Shown here: piece by piece, positions 9,023 through 18,457 of the stretch
How positions within the stretch are numbered: position 1 is the first letter of the stretch
Layout: each line of letters starts with the position of its first letter
Source: Candidatus Zixiibacteriota bacterium
GTDB taxonomy: Bacteria > Zixibacteria > MSB-5A5 > GN15 > FEB-12
Reading direction: 5' to 3'
Assembly (NCBI GenBank): GCA_028289585.1
Contig: JANQPI010000010.1
Coordinates: 434,001-498,000 of the forward strand
Length of the DNA: 64,000 nucleotides
Position numbers and translations under genes: made by a program
The notes under the pieces: generated by a model
Databases searched by the model: none
Told to the model about the DNA's origin: nothing
The model's input: the letters and a program-made list of their open reading frames with translations, nothing else

Positions 9023-10410
9023 CGAATTCTGAACGCATAGCCGGACGATCAATCGGTGTGCTCGGCATGGCTCGCTCAGGGTGTGCCGTGGCGCGCCTAG
9101 CCCGACAGCTGGGCGGTGAGCCGTTTGTCTCCGATGCTGCGTCAGCATCGTCATTGATCGAAGCGACGCGTGTTCTTGATCGTGATAGCATTCCGTATGA
9201 GACCGATGGGCATACCGACCGTGTTCTCGATGTCGACTATGTGGTCGCCTCGCCGGCCTTGCCGCCCCACGCTCCGATTATTCGAAATGCCCAGGAGCGC
9301 GGGTTACCAGTCTTCTCCGAGGTTGAATTCGCCTCGTGGGTCTGTCCGGCTCCAATTGTAGCGCTTACCGGTACCAATGGGAAAACGACCACGACAGCTT
9401 TATTGGGAGAGTTGTTGCTGTCTGCTGGCCACGATGCGCATGTCTGCGGCAACATTGGGTTACCGTTTTCTTCGGTCGTCAGCAAACTTCGCCACGACTC
9501 AATTGCCGTCGTGGAAGTCTCCAGTTTTCAGTTGCACTTCATCGCTGATTTTCGGCCGAACGCAGCTGCGATTCTTAATATCACGGACGACCATCGTGAA
9601 TGGCACGGCGACTTTACCGCATATCGCGATGCGAAGTTTCGCATTGCCGAGAACATGACATCATCCGACCTGTTGGTACTGAATGGTGATGATCCGATCC
9701 TCAACGGGCCGGATCCCGTGACGAATGCCCAACGCACCTATTTTAGCACCACTAATGATAAGCGAGCGGATGCACGCATTGTCGATGATTCACTCGAAAT
9801 CGTGCGAGATGGTGTTGCGAATCGTCTGCTTCCCGTGGCCGAGATGGCATTACGCGGAGTACACAACTGGTCGAATGCTGCGGCCGCCTGTCTGATCAGT
9901 TCTCATTTCAATGTCGAGTTCCAATCACAGGCAGCAACCTTGCGATCTTTTTCCGGCGTTCCTCATCGTCTGGAAGCGGTCGGACAGGTCGCCGGCGTGA
10001 CGTTCATTAATGACTCTAAGGCGACGAATGTTGAATCCGCGGTGACGGCGCTTCGGGCGATGTCACAACCAACCGTTCTGATTGCGGGGGGGCGTGGCAA
10101 AGGCGCCTCCTACCAACCAATGGTCGATGTCGGACGAGAAGTCGTCACGCATGTTGTCCTGATTGGTGAGGCCCGCGAGGCGATGTTCGCCGAACTCGGA
10201 CGTGCGTTCGCGGTTCAGTTTGCGGATTCACTCGACGCAGCCGTAGCGCTTGCCTTCTCACTTGCTAATCCGGGCAATGTGGTTCTGCTCTCTCCGGCGT
10301 GTGCGTCGTTCGATATGTTTGATAACTTTGAAGCCCGCGGTGATGCGTTCAAGCGGGCGGTAAACGGATTACATAATGGCCAGGAAGATCATCAGTCGCT
10401 TTCGCGCTAA
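9019..10410 (+). CDS. murD: UDP-MurNAc-L-alanine:D-glutamate ligase MurD
   Basis: MurD adds D-glutamate to UDP-MurNAc-L-Ala. I start it at ATG 9019, which overlaps the mraY stop as ATGA and gives RSIGVLGMARSG, the usual Rossmann-like N-terminus; a frame reaching back to 8983 adds only residues encoded inside mraY. The ATP loop ALTGTNGKTTTTALLGELL is at about residues 113-131, then NITDDHREWHGDF and GVPHRLEAV, with NDSKATN and LIAGGRGKG in the C-terminal domain. Length is 463. Its last 35 bases overlap ftsW in another frame, a longer overlap than elsewhere in the cluster. Confidence 0.95.
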   Translation: MTNSERIAGRSIGVLGMARSGCAVARLARQLGGEPFVSDAASASSLIEATRVLDRDSIPYETDGHTDRVLDVDYVVASPALPPHAPIIRNAQERGLPVFSEVEFASWVCPAPIVALTGTNGKTTTTALLGELLLSAGHDAHVCGNIGLPFSSVVSKLRHDSIAVVEVSSFQLHFIADFRPNAAAILNITDDHREWHGDFTAYRDAKFRIAENMTSSDLLVLNGDDPILNGPDPVTNAQRTYFSTTNDKRADARIVDDSLEIVRDGVANRLLPVAEMALRGVHNWSNAAAACLISSHFNVEFQSQAATLRSFSGVPHRLEAVGQVAGVTFINDSKATNVESAVTALRAMSQPTVLIAGGRGKGASYQPMVDVGREVVTHVVLIGEAREAMFAELGRAFAVQFADSLDAAVALAFSLANPGNVVLLSPACASFDMFDNFEARGDAFKRAVNGLHNGQEDHQSLSR

Positions 10411-11491
10411 GCGGACATTCGACGAGCCATTGCTGTTTGTCTATATCGGACTGCTGGCCTTTGGTCTTGTCATGATCTATTCGGCGTCGTCAGCGATCGC
10501 GGAAAACTCGTTTGGATCAAGCTGGCATTTCGTGCGCAACCAAGTGATGTGGTGCGCTCTCTCGATTGTGATCCTGGCCATCGTAGCACGAATCGATCTT
10601 GAGCGCCTTGCGCTCTGGGCAGTTCCCGCGGTTGTCGTTATGACCGTTCTGCTCGCCCTGGTTTTCCTGATGCCGGCACGAAACGATGCCCACCGCTGGC
10701 TGTTCATTGGTCCGTTTTCGATTCAGCCGTCGGAATTCTTCAAAGTGCTGGTCGTAATACTGGCCGCATTTCTCCTGGGAAATGCTAAACGTACCGCCAC
10801 TAACTGGAAGCAGCTCGTCTGGCCGTTGGTGCCGATGGTCACTCCGGGAATCATTCTGATTCTTCTCGAACCAAACCTCGGTATGGTCCTGGTGATCGGT
10901 ATGACGCTGCTCGGTATCATCTGGCTGAGTGGCGCCCGATGGAAACATCTCTTGATCGCCACCGTTCCACTCGTCCTCGTCGGTTCGATCGTTGTTTTTG
11001 GCATGGGTTACAAAGATGAGCGAGTCCTCAGTCATATTGAGGCGATTCAGGATCCGCTCAACGGGAGTTACCAGGTCAAGCAGGCGGCATTGACGCTTGG
11101 TGCCGGTGGGCTCTTCGGTGTGGGGCTTGGCGATGGCAGTCAGAAGCACTTCTTTCTTCCCTACCCACATACTGATTTCATTTTTGCCGCGAGTGGCGAG
11201 GAGATTGGTTTCGTCGGACTCGCGTTCGTACTCGCGGGATTCGTCACACTTCTCTACCGTGGCGTTCGCATAGCGCTGAGACAACGTGATCGATTCGGTT
11301 TTCTTATGGGGGCCGGGCTGACCTGGCTGCTCTTCATATCGATTGCGATTAATCTGGGGATGGTCGTCGCTCTTCTGCCAGTAGTCGGAATTGCTTTGCC
11401 GTTTGTGTCGTACGGCGGTTCGTCGATGCTGGCGTCATCGATAGTCGTTGGGTTACTCCTCAATCTCTCGCGTCGCGAGGCTGCTAAGTGA
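10376..11491 (+). CDS. ftsW: Septal peptidoglycan polymerase FtsW (SEDS family)
   Basis: FtsW is the SEDS glycosyltransferase that polymerises lipid II at the septum with FtsI. The 371-residue product has about ten hydrophobic segments and the SEDS markers: FGLVMIYSASSA near the start, HRWLFIGPFSIQPSEFFK in the middle, FAASGEEIGFVG, and PFVSYGGSSMLAS near the end. The ATG at 10376 lies inside the end of murD. Position between murD and murG supports FtsW over its paralogue RodA. Confidence 0.94.
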   Translation: MARKIISRFRAKRTFDEPLLFVYIGLLAFGLVMIYSASSAIAENSFGSSWHFVRNQVMWCALSIVILAIVARIDLERLALWAVPAVVVMTVLLALVFLMPARNDAHRWLFIGPFSIQPSEFFKVLVVILAAFLLGNAKRTATNWKQLVWPLVPMVTPGIILILLEPNLGMVLVIGMTLLGIIWLSGARWKHLLIATVPLVLVGSIVVFGMGYKDERVLSHIEAIQDPLNGSYQVKQAALTLGAGGLFGVGLGDGSQKHFFLPYPHTDFIFAASGEEIGFVGLAFVLAGFVTLLYRGVRIALRQRDRFGFLMGAGLTWLLFISIAINLGMVVALLPVVGIALPFVSYGGSSMLASSIVVGLLLNLSRREAAK

Positions 11492-12627
11492 ACACACCGT
11501 TGCGCATAGTCATAGCCGGCGGTGGCACCGGTGGTCATCTCACTCCTGCTCTGGCGCTCGCTGAAGCGTTTGTCGAGCGATTGGGACAGACCGGTGTGGA
11601 TATTCGATTTGTCGGAACTCGACGCGGCATCGAGTATCGCCAGCGAGATCGTCTCGGTTGGCCATTGGAACTCGTACCTGTTCGCGGATTGGCACGTCGG
11701 TTCGCTCTCAGCAACCTGCTCGTACCGTTATACTTCCTGATTTCGCTGAATCGTGTGAAACGCCTTCTACGAACGTTTCAACCGGCGGCAGTCATCGGTA
11801 CCGGTGGTTATGTGTCACTGCCTGTTCTGAAAGCGGCCCAGACGCTCGGTATCCCGAGCTTTATTCAGGAGCAGAATTCGTTCCCGGGTCTTTCAACACG
11901 AATCGGAGCACCGCGAGCACGCTGTGTCTATCTCGGATTCGACGCGGCGCGTTCGCATCTGGATGCGTCCGTTGAATCGAATGTCGTCGGCAATCCGGTT
12001 CGTGCCGAAATCGGGACCGTAAGCCGTGATGAAGGGCACACCGAATTCAAGCTCGACCCGAGTAAGACGACCCTGTTGGTCATTGGAGGTTCACAGGGGG
12101 CACGTGCGCTCAATCAGGCCGTTGCTCGGGGGCTGACCGATTTTCCGCCGGATCTTCAGATGATCTGGCAGACCGGTCGTCACAGTTTCGATCAGCTCCA
12201 GCGAGACTATCCATCACTACCGTCAGGCGTTCTGATGCTGCCATTTATTGACAAAATGGCTCATGCTTACGCTGCCGCCGATGTCGGTTTGGCTCGGGCG
12301 GGCGCCCTAACGCTTGCGGAACTCGAAGCCGCACGACTTCCCGCCCTGCTCGTTCCGTATCCGCATGCGGCAGGTGACCACCAACGTCATAACGCCGAGG
12401 CGGTTACAGCAACCGGCGGTGCTCGGGTGATTCGGGAGCCGAAGTTAGAGGAGCTATCGGTGCTTGCTGAAGCACATCGACTTGTTACCAGCGGTGAGGC
12501 AGATCAGATGCGCGCGGCATTGCGCGGTCGTCCGGCTGTCTCCGTCGCCCAGGTTATCGTCGATGACATCCTGGCGTCGATCAAGTACGCAACATCGGCA
12601 GCCGAGGAGGTGGTCCGTGGTGACTGA
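11488..12627 (+). CDS. murG: Lipid II synthase MurG (GlcNAc transferase)
   Basis: MurG adds GlcNAc to lipid I on the inner face of the cytoplasmic membrane. The N-terminal GGGTGGHLTPALALAE loop, VIGTGGYVSLPVL, IQEQNSFPG, the second nucleotide loop VIGGSQGARALNQAV, and LARAGALTLAELEA with PYPHAAGDHQRHNAE are all clear. Length is 379. The start is GTG 11488, overlapping the ftsW stop as GTGA. Confidence 0.95.
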   Translation: MNTPLRIVIAGGGTGGHLTPALALAEAFVERLGQTGVDIRFVGTRRGIEYRQRDRLGWPLELVPVRGLARRFALSNLLVPLYFLISLNRVKRLLRTFQPAAVIGTGGYVSLPVLKAAQTLGIPSFIQEQNSFPGLSTRIGAPRARCVYLGFDAARSHLDASVESNVVGNPVRAEIGTVSRDEGHTEFKLDPSKTTLLVIGGSQGARALNQAVARGLTDFPPDLQMIWQTGRHSFDQLQRDYPSLPSGVLMLPFIDKMAHAYAAADVGLARAGALTLAELEAARLPALLVPYPHAAGDHQRHNAEAVTATGGARVIREPKLEELSVLAEAHRLVTSGEADQMRAALRGRPAVSVAQVIVDDILASIKYATSAAEEVVRGD

Positions 12628-14053
12628 CGCCGTGGCTCGCCAGCAACGTCAAACTTTCGAGCGGACGGGAAAGATGTTTGGACACATTCGACGCCTCCAC
12701 TTCGTCGGTATCGGCGGCGCCGGGATGTCCGGTATTGCGGAGATTCTCGCCAATCTTGGCTTTGAGATCACTGGGTCCGATTCGACCCCGAGCGACATCA
12801 CGCGATATCTCGCCGATCTCGGCATTACCGTCGCGGTCGGCCATTCCTCCGAAACGATCGATGCCGCCGAGGTGGTCGTGATCTCTTCAGCAATTGGTGA
12901 CGACAATCCCGAGGTTATTGCGGCTCGTAACCGTGGAATTCCGGTCATCAAGCGGGCCGAGATGCTCGGTGAGCTGATGCGTCTCAAGTACTCGATCGGT
13001 GTCGCTGGTACGCATGGCAAGACAACGACAACGTCGATGATTGGACGGATCCTCCGATCCGCAGAATTGGAACCGACGCTCATCGTGGGAGGAATCGTCT
13101 CCGAGCTTGGGACGGGTGCCCGGCTGGGATCGGGGGACTACCTTGTGGCCGAAGCCGACGAGTATGACCGGTCGTTCCTGGCGATGTTTCCGACATTGGC
13201 GGTCGTTCTCAACATCGAGCCGGATCACTTAGACTGTTATCGTGATCTTGATGATCTCCGGAACGCGTTTCTTACCTACATCAATCGCGTGCCGTTTTTC
13301 GGTTCGGCGGTGATCAATGGCGACGACGAAAACGTTGCACAACTTCGCAATCAGATCGTGCGGCCGTTTACGACGTTCGGATTCACGCCGGGCGTTGACT
13401 ACCGTGCTCTCGATATCGGCTACTCAGAGCACGGGTCAACATTCGCCGTGTTTCATCGCGACGAACTGCTCGGTTCGGTTTCGCTGGCCGTTCCCGGGCG
13501 ATTCAATGTAGCTAACGCTCTGGCAGCAATCGCTACTGCCGGAGAACTGCGCATCCCGTTTGAAACCGTAGCGTCGTCGCTGCGCGAGTTCACCGGCGTC
13601 GGCCGACGCTTCGAATTGGTTGGTCGGGTCGGCGAGTCGTTGCTGTTTGACGATTATGGTCACCATCCTACGGAAATTGCCGCAACACTGACGGCGGCTC
13701 GCGACGGTTACGATCGACGCATCATTTGCATCTTTCAGCCGCACTTATACAGCCGCACGCGCGACTTCAAGCGCGCCTTCGCTCAGGCGCTGGCGATTGC
13801 TGACGAGGTGATTCTTACCGATATCTATCCGGCTCGAGAGGAGCCGATTCCCGGTGTGACGTCGGAGGCGATTGTGCGCGAAGCGGAATCGCTGGGGCAT
13901 CAGCAATTCCGCGCCGTTGGACGCAAAGAACAGGCGATCCCGGCAGTCGTCTCGACTGCTCGGCCGGGTGATCTGATTATGATCATGGGGGCCGGTTCGA
14001 TCACCCATATCCGTCACGACCTGCTTACCGCGCTTGCCGAGGAACTGTCATGA
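12620..14053 (+). CDS. murC: UDP-MurNAc:L-alanine ligase MurC
   Basis: MurC begins stem-peptide synthesis by adding L-alanine to UDP-MurNAc. Motifs are HFVGIGGAGMSGIAEIL near the start, GVAGTHGKTTTTSMI as the ATP loop, EADEYDRSFL, and DDYGHHPTEIAATL with FQPHLYSRT in the last domain. Two in-frame GTG codons at 12617 and 12620 sit 6 and 9 bases after GAGGAGG, so either may start the gene; both overlap the end of murG. An upstream extension of the frame to 12464 lies inside murG and is not needed. No murB or ddl follows, unlike many dcw clusters. Confidence 0.94.
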   Translation: MTDAVARQQRQTFERTGKMFGHIRRLHFVGIGGAGMSGIAEILANLGFEITGSDSTPSDITRYLADLGITVAVGHSSETIDAAEVVVISSAIGDDNPEVIAARNRGIPVIKRAEMLGELMRLKYSIGVAGTHGKTTTTSMIGRILRSAELEPTLIVGGIVSELGTGARLGSGDYLVAEADEYDRSFLAMFPTLAVVLNIEPDHLDCYRDLDDLRNAFLTYINRVPFFGSAVINGDDENVAQLRNQIVRPFTTFGFTPGVDYRALDIGYSEHGSTFAVFHRDELLGSVSLAVPGRFNVANALAAIATAGELRIPFETVASSLREFTGVGRRFELVGRVGESLLFDDYGHHPTEIAATLTAARDGYDRRIICIFQPHLYSRTRDFKRAFAQALAIADEVILTDIYPAREEPIPGVTSEAIVREAESLGHQQFRAVGRKEQAIPAVVSTARPGDLIMIMGAGSITHIRHDLLTALAEELS

Positions 14054-14784
14054 CCGGACGTCGCCGATTGACCCTGTTGCTCGGCGGAGTCGTCGCGGTT
14101 GCGGCGGTGATCGCGGTTATCGTGGAGAGTACCGATGCTATCCACCTGCGTGAGGCAATGGTCGATGACATTGGGGTACTCCCACCTCAGGATGTATTCG
14201 AACAGTCGGGAGGTGCGCTCCCACTGTATCGGGTCCCAATCGGTTCGATTGCCGAGGAACTCCTGGCGAACGATAGAGTCTTCCGCGTTACGGTTCGTCG
14301 CGAATTGCCCAATCGTCTCGTGATCACTCGCAACGAGTTTGCTATCGCTGTTGCCGCCATTGACCGCGCAAGCGGTCTGCCCTTTGGCATGACGCTTGAG
14401 GGACGGGTTGTTCCCCTGCATGTGCCGTTGTCGTCGCTCACGTACCCGCTGTTCACGCGGGTCGACGTTGGACCTGTGTACGGGCGCTGCCGCGATTCTC
14501 GAGCTGTTCTGATGCTTCAGCAGTTGGTCGCACTGCATGCTCGTGAGGAGCGACTGGTGTCGCTCATCAGTGAACTCGATTTTGGTGATCCGGAGTTTGT
14601 GCGAGTGACGTTTGACGGGTTGCCGATCACGGTTGCGGTTGACGAACGCAGTTTTGCTCATCGGTGGCCTGACTTTATTCGGTTTGTTGATGCCTATCTC
14701 CCCGGGTCGGGGAGTTCGGGTGAATACGACCTTCGCTGGCCGGAACTCATTGTTCACCGTACCGACGAGGAACGTCGTGGTTGA
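14050..14784 (+). CDS. ftsQ: Cell division protein FtsQ
   Basis: FtsQ recruits FtsL/FtsB to the divisome. This 244-residue protein has a basic N-terminus (MTGRRR), one membrane segment at about residues 7-25 (LTLLLGGVVAVAAVIAVIV), and a POTRA-like region (RVFRVTVRRELPNRLVI matches the V-x-R-x-x-P-N core). Identification depends on that motif and on position between murC and ftsA; overall conservation is low. It overlaps murC by four bases and ftsA by eight. Confidence 0.85.
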   Translation: MTGRRRLTLLLGGVVAVAAVIAVIVESTDAIHLREAMVDDIGVLPPQDVFEQSGGALPLYRVPIGSIAEELLANDRVFRVTVRRELPNRLVITRNEFAIAVAAIDRASGLPFGMTLEGRVVPLHVPLSSLTYPLFTRVDVGPVYGRCRDSRAVLMLQQLVALHAREERLVSLISELDFGDPEFVRVTFDGLPITVAVDERSFAHRWPDFIRFVDAYLPGSGSSGEYDLRWPELIVHRTDEERRG

Positions 14785-15994
14785 TCATCGCTTGATAGCG
14801 GCTCTGGACATCGGCACGACCGAGATCGTCTGCCTGGTCGGTGAGGTTGATCCCCGCGATGACCTGTACATCATCGGTGCCGGTGTCACGGAGGCAGAGG
14901 GCCTCCGTCGTGGTGTGGTTGTCGACATGGATGCCACGGTGGCGGCGATTCGGAAAGCGATCAGTCTGGCCGAGGAAAGCTCCGGAACGTCAATTGACTC
15001 AGTGACCGTCGGTATCTCGGGCGAGTTCATCCGATCTATTAACTCCCACGGTGTTGTTGCCGTGGCACGATCAGATCATGAGGTCACCGAGCATGACGTG
15101 CAAAAGGTGATCGAGGCCGCCCGCACGGTGGCGATCCCTGTTGATCGCGAGATTATCCATGTCGTCCCGCAGGTTTTTGCGGTTGATGATCAGCACGACA
15201 TCCTCGATCCGATTGGAATGACGGGGGTGCGCCTTGAAGTCCATGCCCATCTTGTGACCGCAAGTCTGACGTCGGCTCGGAACATCTACCGGGCCCTCGA
15301 CCGTGCGAACGTTAACGTGGATCACGTTATCTATGATATCGTCGGATTGGCGGAGGCTCTTCCATCTTCCGGGACATCCGAAGAGTCGGTTCTTGTTGAT
15401 CTTGGTGGTGACCTCACCAATGTGTGTGTCGTGGTGGATGGTGCTATTCGCCATACTGCCGTGGTTCCCCTCGGGGCTCGAAGTGTCACCAACGATATGG
15501 CAATCGGACTCAAGACGACGGTCGATCAGGCGGAGGCGCTCAAGCGTACCCACGGGGCGGCCCTGACCTCGATTGTTAATGCGGATGAGATGATCACGGT
15601 CACGAGTGCCGCGCAGCGAACCGAACGCGAAATTTCACGTAACGTGCTCGCCGCAATTATTCAGCCGCGAATGGAAGAGATTTTGAGCCTTGTCGGACAG
15701 GAAATCGCCGGTGCCCTCCCCGATCGGACACTCTCTGGTGGTGTCGTCGTCTGCGGTGGTGGGGCGTTGCTTCCGGGAACCTGCGAGTTGATCGAACAGC
15801 TGTTTGGTCGCTCCGCGCGTATGGCGACGCTCGATTTTGTCGCCCACACGCCCGAGGAATTGGCTTCAGTACGCTATTTGACGCCGCACGCGCTGGTCGC
15901 GTACGGCTTTGCTCACGAGCCACCGGCGAGGGCCGGGAAGGGGGTCGGTTCGTTGCTGCGCCGATTTGAACAGTGGCTCGGAAACAAGTTGTAA
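14777..15994 (+). CDS. ftsA: Cell division protein FtsA
   Basis: FtsA is the actin-like protein that tethers FtsZ to the membrane. I start it at GTG 14777, four bases after a GAGGAA ribosome site, giving VDHRLIAALDIGTTEIVCLVGE with the phosphate-1 motif; an open frame back to 14612 lies inside ftsQ. Other actin-fold motifs are VDLGGDLTNVCVV (phosphate 2) and VVCGGGALLPGT (adenosine site). The last residues, SLLRRFEQWLGNKL, form the amphipathic membrane-targeting helix. Length is 405. A 34-base gap separates it from ftsZ. Confidence 0.95.
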   Translation: MVDHRLIAALDIGTTEIVCLVGEVDPRDDLYIIGAGVTEAEGLRRGVVVDMDATVAAIRKAISLAEESSGTSIDSVTVGISGEFIRSINSHGVVAVARSDHEVTEHDVQKVIEAARTVAIPVDREIIHVVPQVFAVDDQHDILDPIGMTGVRLEVHAHLVTASLTSARNIYRALDRANVNVDHVIYDIVGLAEALPSSGTSEESVLVDLGGDLTNVCVVVDGAIRHTAVVPLGARSVTNDMAIGLKTTVDQAEALKRTHGAALTSIVNADEMITVTSAAQRTEREISRNVLAAIIQPRMEEILSLVGQEIAGALPDRTLSGGVVVCGGGALLPGTCELIEQLFGRSARMATLDFVAHTPEELASVRYLTPHALVAYGFAHEPPARAGKGVGSLLRRFEQWLGNKL

Positions 15995-16028
15995 CAATGC
16001 GCCGGGATACGCCAAGGAGACTACCAGG

Positions 16029-17357
16029 ATGAGTGAGAACAAACATCGTTTCACGTTTGCCGATGATTTCGTCGGCTACGCCAAGATTAAGGTTATCGGC
16101 GTCGGGGGCGCCGGTGGCAACGCCATCAATCGAATGATCGCATCGCAGTTGAAGGGTGTCGAATTCATTGCGATCAACACCGATGCCCAGGTTCTCGATA
16201 CTAACCTGGCCGAGCGCCACATTCAGATTGGTCGGGAGACGACCGAAGGACTAGGCGCGGGAGCGCAACCGGAGGTTGGTCAGGCTGCGATGGAGGAGAG
16301 TCGCCAGGATGTCAAAGAGGCAATCGGTTCGCCTAATCTGGTCTTTATCACGGCCGGGATGGGCGGTGGCACCGGGACCGGTGCGGCTCCTGTCGTGGCT
16401 GAGATCGCCCGCGCCTCGGGTGCTCTGACCGTTGCTATTGTGACCAAGCCGTTCAAGTTCGAAGGCCGTCAGCGGATGGAACGAGCCGAGCGTGGCTTGG
16501 AAGAACTGAAAGCCAAAGTCGATACGCTGATCACCATTCCCAACGAACGACTGCTGGAGATTGTCGATAGGGGCACGACGCTGACACAGGCGTTCGCAAC
16601 AGCCGACGAAGTCCTGCATCAGGCGACCAAGGGAATCTCAGATCTTATCACGACCCCGGGTCTCATCAACTGTGACTTTGCCGATGTGCGAACTGTCATG
16701 CAGGCAATGGGTGATGCCCTCATGGGGACCGGTCAGGCCGAGGGTGACCATCGTGCTGAAGAAGCAGCTCGGATGGCGATTTCGTCGCCGTTGCTTGAGA
16801 ATGTCGAACTCACTGGTGCCTGCGGTGTGCTCATCAACGTTACCGGTGGTGAGGATATGACGCTGTTCGATGTCAACACAGCAACCTCACTGATCTATGA
16901 AGAGGCCGGAGCCGATGCGAACATCATCTTTGGCGCCGTTATTGATCCAGAGATGGGCGACCAGATGCGTGTGACCGTAATCGCCACCGGTCTCGGTGAG
17001 AAGAAAGCAGCTGAAAGCCGGAAGGCGAAAGCCGACGATGCTCGCGTCAAGCAGGCTACGCCGGGTGATCCTATTTCGCTGTTCCCCGATGAGCGACCGT
17101 ACTCACCGACCAATGATGTTCCGGTCGTCCCAGAGCACCACGGGCGATCGGTTGCCGCGGATGAGGCGCCGTTCCCCGATGCCCACGCGCACGACGATAG
17201 CCATCTTGCGGCAGAGTCTTCGACGCCACCGGCCCATGGCCACACGAACGGCTCGAATGGTAATGGTCGCAGCACGCCGGGCCGCATGCCCACCTTCAGC
17301 GCTGAGGATCGTGAGATTCCGGCCTACATGAGACGCTTAGATGATTGGGGTAACTGA
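16029..17357 (+). CDS. ftsZ: Cell division GTPase FtsZ
   Basis: FtsZ is the tubulin homologue that builds the division ring. ATG 16029 follows AAGGAGA by eight bases, so I reject the longer frame from 15909. The product (442 residues) has [15 protein letters not shown], the GTP loop [16 protein letters not shown], and the T7-loop region [12 protein letters not shown] low-complexity linker of about 90 residues, rich in Pro, His and Asp, follows. The C-terminal peptide [15 protein letters not shown] is the usual docking tail for FtsA and other partners. It has its own ribosome site, unlike the tightly overlapping genes before it. Confidence 0.97.
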   Translation: MSENKHRFTFADDFVGYAKIKVIGVGGAGGNAINRMIASQLKGVEFIAINTDAQVLDTNLAERHIQIGRETTEGLGAGAQPEVGQAAMEESRQDVKEAIGSPNLVFITAGMGGGTGTGAAPVVAEIARASGALTVAIVTKPFKFEGRQRMERAERGLEELKAKVDTLITIPNERLLEIVDRGTTLTQAFATADEVLHQATKGISDLITTPGLINCDFADVRTVMQAMGDALMGTGQAEGDHRAEEAARMAISSPLLENVELTGACGVLINVTGGEDMTLFDVNTATSLIYEEAGADANIIFGAVIDPEMGDQMRVTVIATGLGEKKAAESRKAKADDARVKQATPGDPISLFPDERPYSPTNDVPVVPEHHGRSVAADEAPFPDAHAHDDSHLAAESSTPPAHGHTNGSNGNGRSTPGRMPTFSAEDREIPAYMRRLDDWGN

Positions 17358-17373
17358 GTTACCCCTCTAGACA

Positions 17374-17398
17374 TAGGGCGAGCCACCGCTCGCCCCTA
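17374..17398 (+). terminator. Hairpin after ftsZ
   Basis: TAGGGCGAGC pairs with GCTCGCCCCTA through a ten-base-pair stem with one bulged C and a four-base loop. It lies 17 bases after the ftsZ stop and is not followed by a T-run, so it is more likely an mRNA 3' stabiliser or a weak terminator ahead of the stronger one at 17416. Confidence 0.5.
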
Positions 17399-17415
17399 TT
17401 GGTCCCTCAACCGAG

Positions 17416-17451
17416 CCGCCGATCTATGCTACCCAGATCGGCGGTTTTTTT
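17416..17451 (+). terminator. Rho-independent terminator closing the dcw cluster
   Basis: CCGCCGATCT (17416-17425) pairs perfectly with AGATCGGCGG (17435-17444) across a nine-base loop, and seven T residues follow. This marks the end of the division cluster transcript. Confidence 0.92.
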
Positions 17452-17645
17452 GTGGTAGCGTGCGATGGCTCTCAAGCCAGAGAAAGGGGGATTTCCCCTA
17501 TCATTTCTGGAGGGCAAGGGAGCCTCAGAAGTCCGCCAAAGTCAACTAAGATCGTGTCACAACGTCGTTTACCGTCTTCGGGCGGATCGGAACGCAACTT
17601 GCAACACGTTGTCTGACAATAACATCGTAGCCGAAGGCCGTACCC

Positions 17646-18413
17646 ATGGGACTCCGTATTGCAACCTCCTCGCCACTCCGCTCCACCGTTTCGCTCGGCC
17701 AATCACTGCGGCAGGTTAACCGTGTTCTGGGACAGCTGATTTCCGGTCATCGCTTGGGGCGAGCCGCCGACGGACCGGCCGACCTGATTCGTGCCGAACA
17801 TCTGCGTGCCTCATGGGTCTCCCTACGACAAGAGCGAGCTAACTATGAGCAGCAGATTGGGCGATACACGACCGTTTCGGGTCAGATGGATGAGCTGGCT
17901 ATTAGTCTGACGGAGTTGCGGTCACTGGCGGTTGGTGCCGCCAACAGTGGTGGGAACTCGGAGGCTGCTCAACGGGCGTATGCTGATGTGGCCAATCGCC
18001 TCATCGATCGCTATAACGAGACGATCAACAATTCGACCTACAACGGCCACCCGACCCTGAATGGTGCGGCCGGATCACTCGTCCAACTCCATCATCTCAC
18101 CGATGTCAACCTCGATTCGCCCGAGGCAGCCAGCACTGCGATCGCTACCATCGATGCTGCGGCAGCCGAACTTTCCTCGGCGCGTGTCGACGTGGGAGCG
18201 GCCCAGCGCTACGATCTGGAAAGCCGACTCCGATCGTTGCAGATCACCGAACAGAATCTGATGGCAGCCGAGTCGACGCTACGCGACGTGGATTTCGGCG
18301 TCGCGTATTCTGAGTTCGTCTCGGGAATGCTTCGCGCTCGCCTTGACCTTGCCTTGAGGAGCCATCAGTGGCTCAGCGGTGCAAGTGTCCTTGAACTTCT
18401 TGATCGGCCCTAG
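17646..18413 (+). CDS. Short flagellin-family protein
   Basis: The product (255 residues) has the two conserved helical ends of flagellin and no central variable domain. The N-terminal part (about 1-140) includes RVLGQLISGHRLGRAADGPA, an altered version of the usual SSG-x-R-I-x-x-A-x-D-D-A-A motif, and TELRSLAVGAANSG. The C-terminal part includes TLRDVDFGVAYSEFVSGML and ends in a helix like the polymerising D0 helix. GAAGG eight bases before ATG 17646 is the ribosome site. No other flagellar gene is in the window and no clear sigma-28 promoter is visible. It could be a filament subunit, a FlgL-like junction protein or a flagellin-derived secreted protein; the family is secure but the role is not. 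Confidence 0.75.
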   Translation: MGLRIATSSPLRSTVSLGQSLRQVNRVLGQLISGHRLGRAADGPADLIRAEHLRASWVSLRQERANYEQQIGRYTTVSGQMDELAISLTELRSLAVGAANSGGNSEAAQRAYADVANRLIDRYNETINNSTYNGHPTLNGAAGSLVQLHHLTDVNLDSPEAASTAIATIDAAAAELSSARVDVGAAQRYDLESRLRSLQITEQNLMAAESTLRDVDFGVAYSEFVSGMLRARLDLALRSHQWLSGASVLELLDRP

Positions 18414-18420
18414 CGGGCAA

Positions 18421-18449
18421 TTGCGCCTACCGATACGGGCGGCTATACT
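18421..18449 (+). promoter_or_regulatory. serS promoter, probably giving a leaderless mRNA
   Basis: TTGCGC (18421-18426) and TATACT (18444-18449) are 17 bases apart. Transcription should start seven or so bases later, at about 18456-18458, which is the A of the serS ATG. No Shine-Dalgarno sequence precedes that ATG, as expected for a leaderless transcript. Confidence 0.6.
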
Positions 18450-18457
18450 GTCGCCCT

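Noticed and set aside
17520-17645. Sigma-28 or sigma-54 promoter before the flagellin gene
   Set aside because: CTAAG and other partial matches occur, but no pair with correct spacing and both elements.
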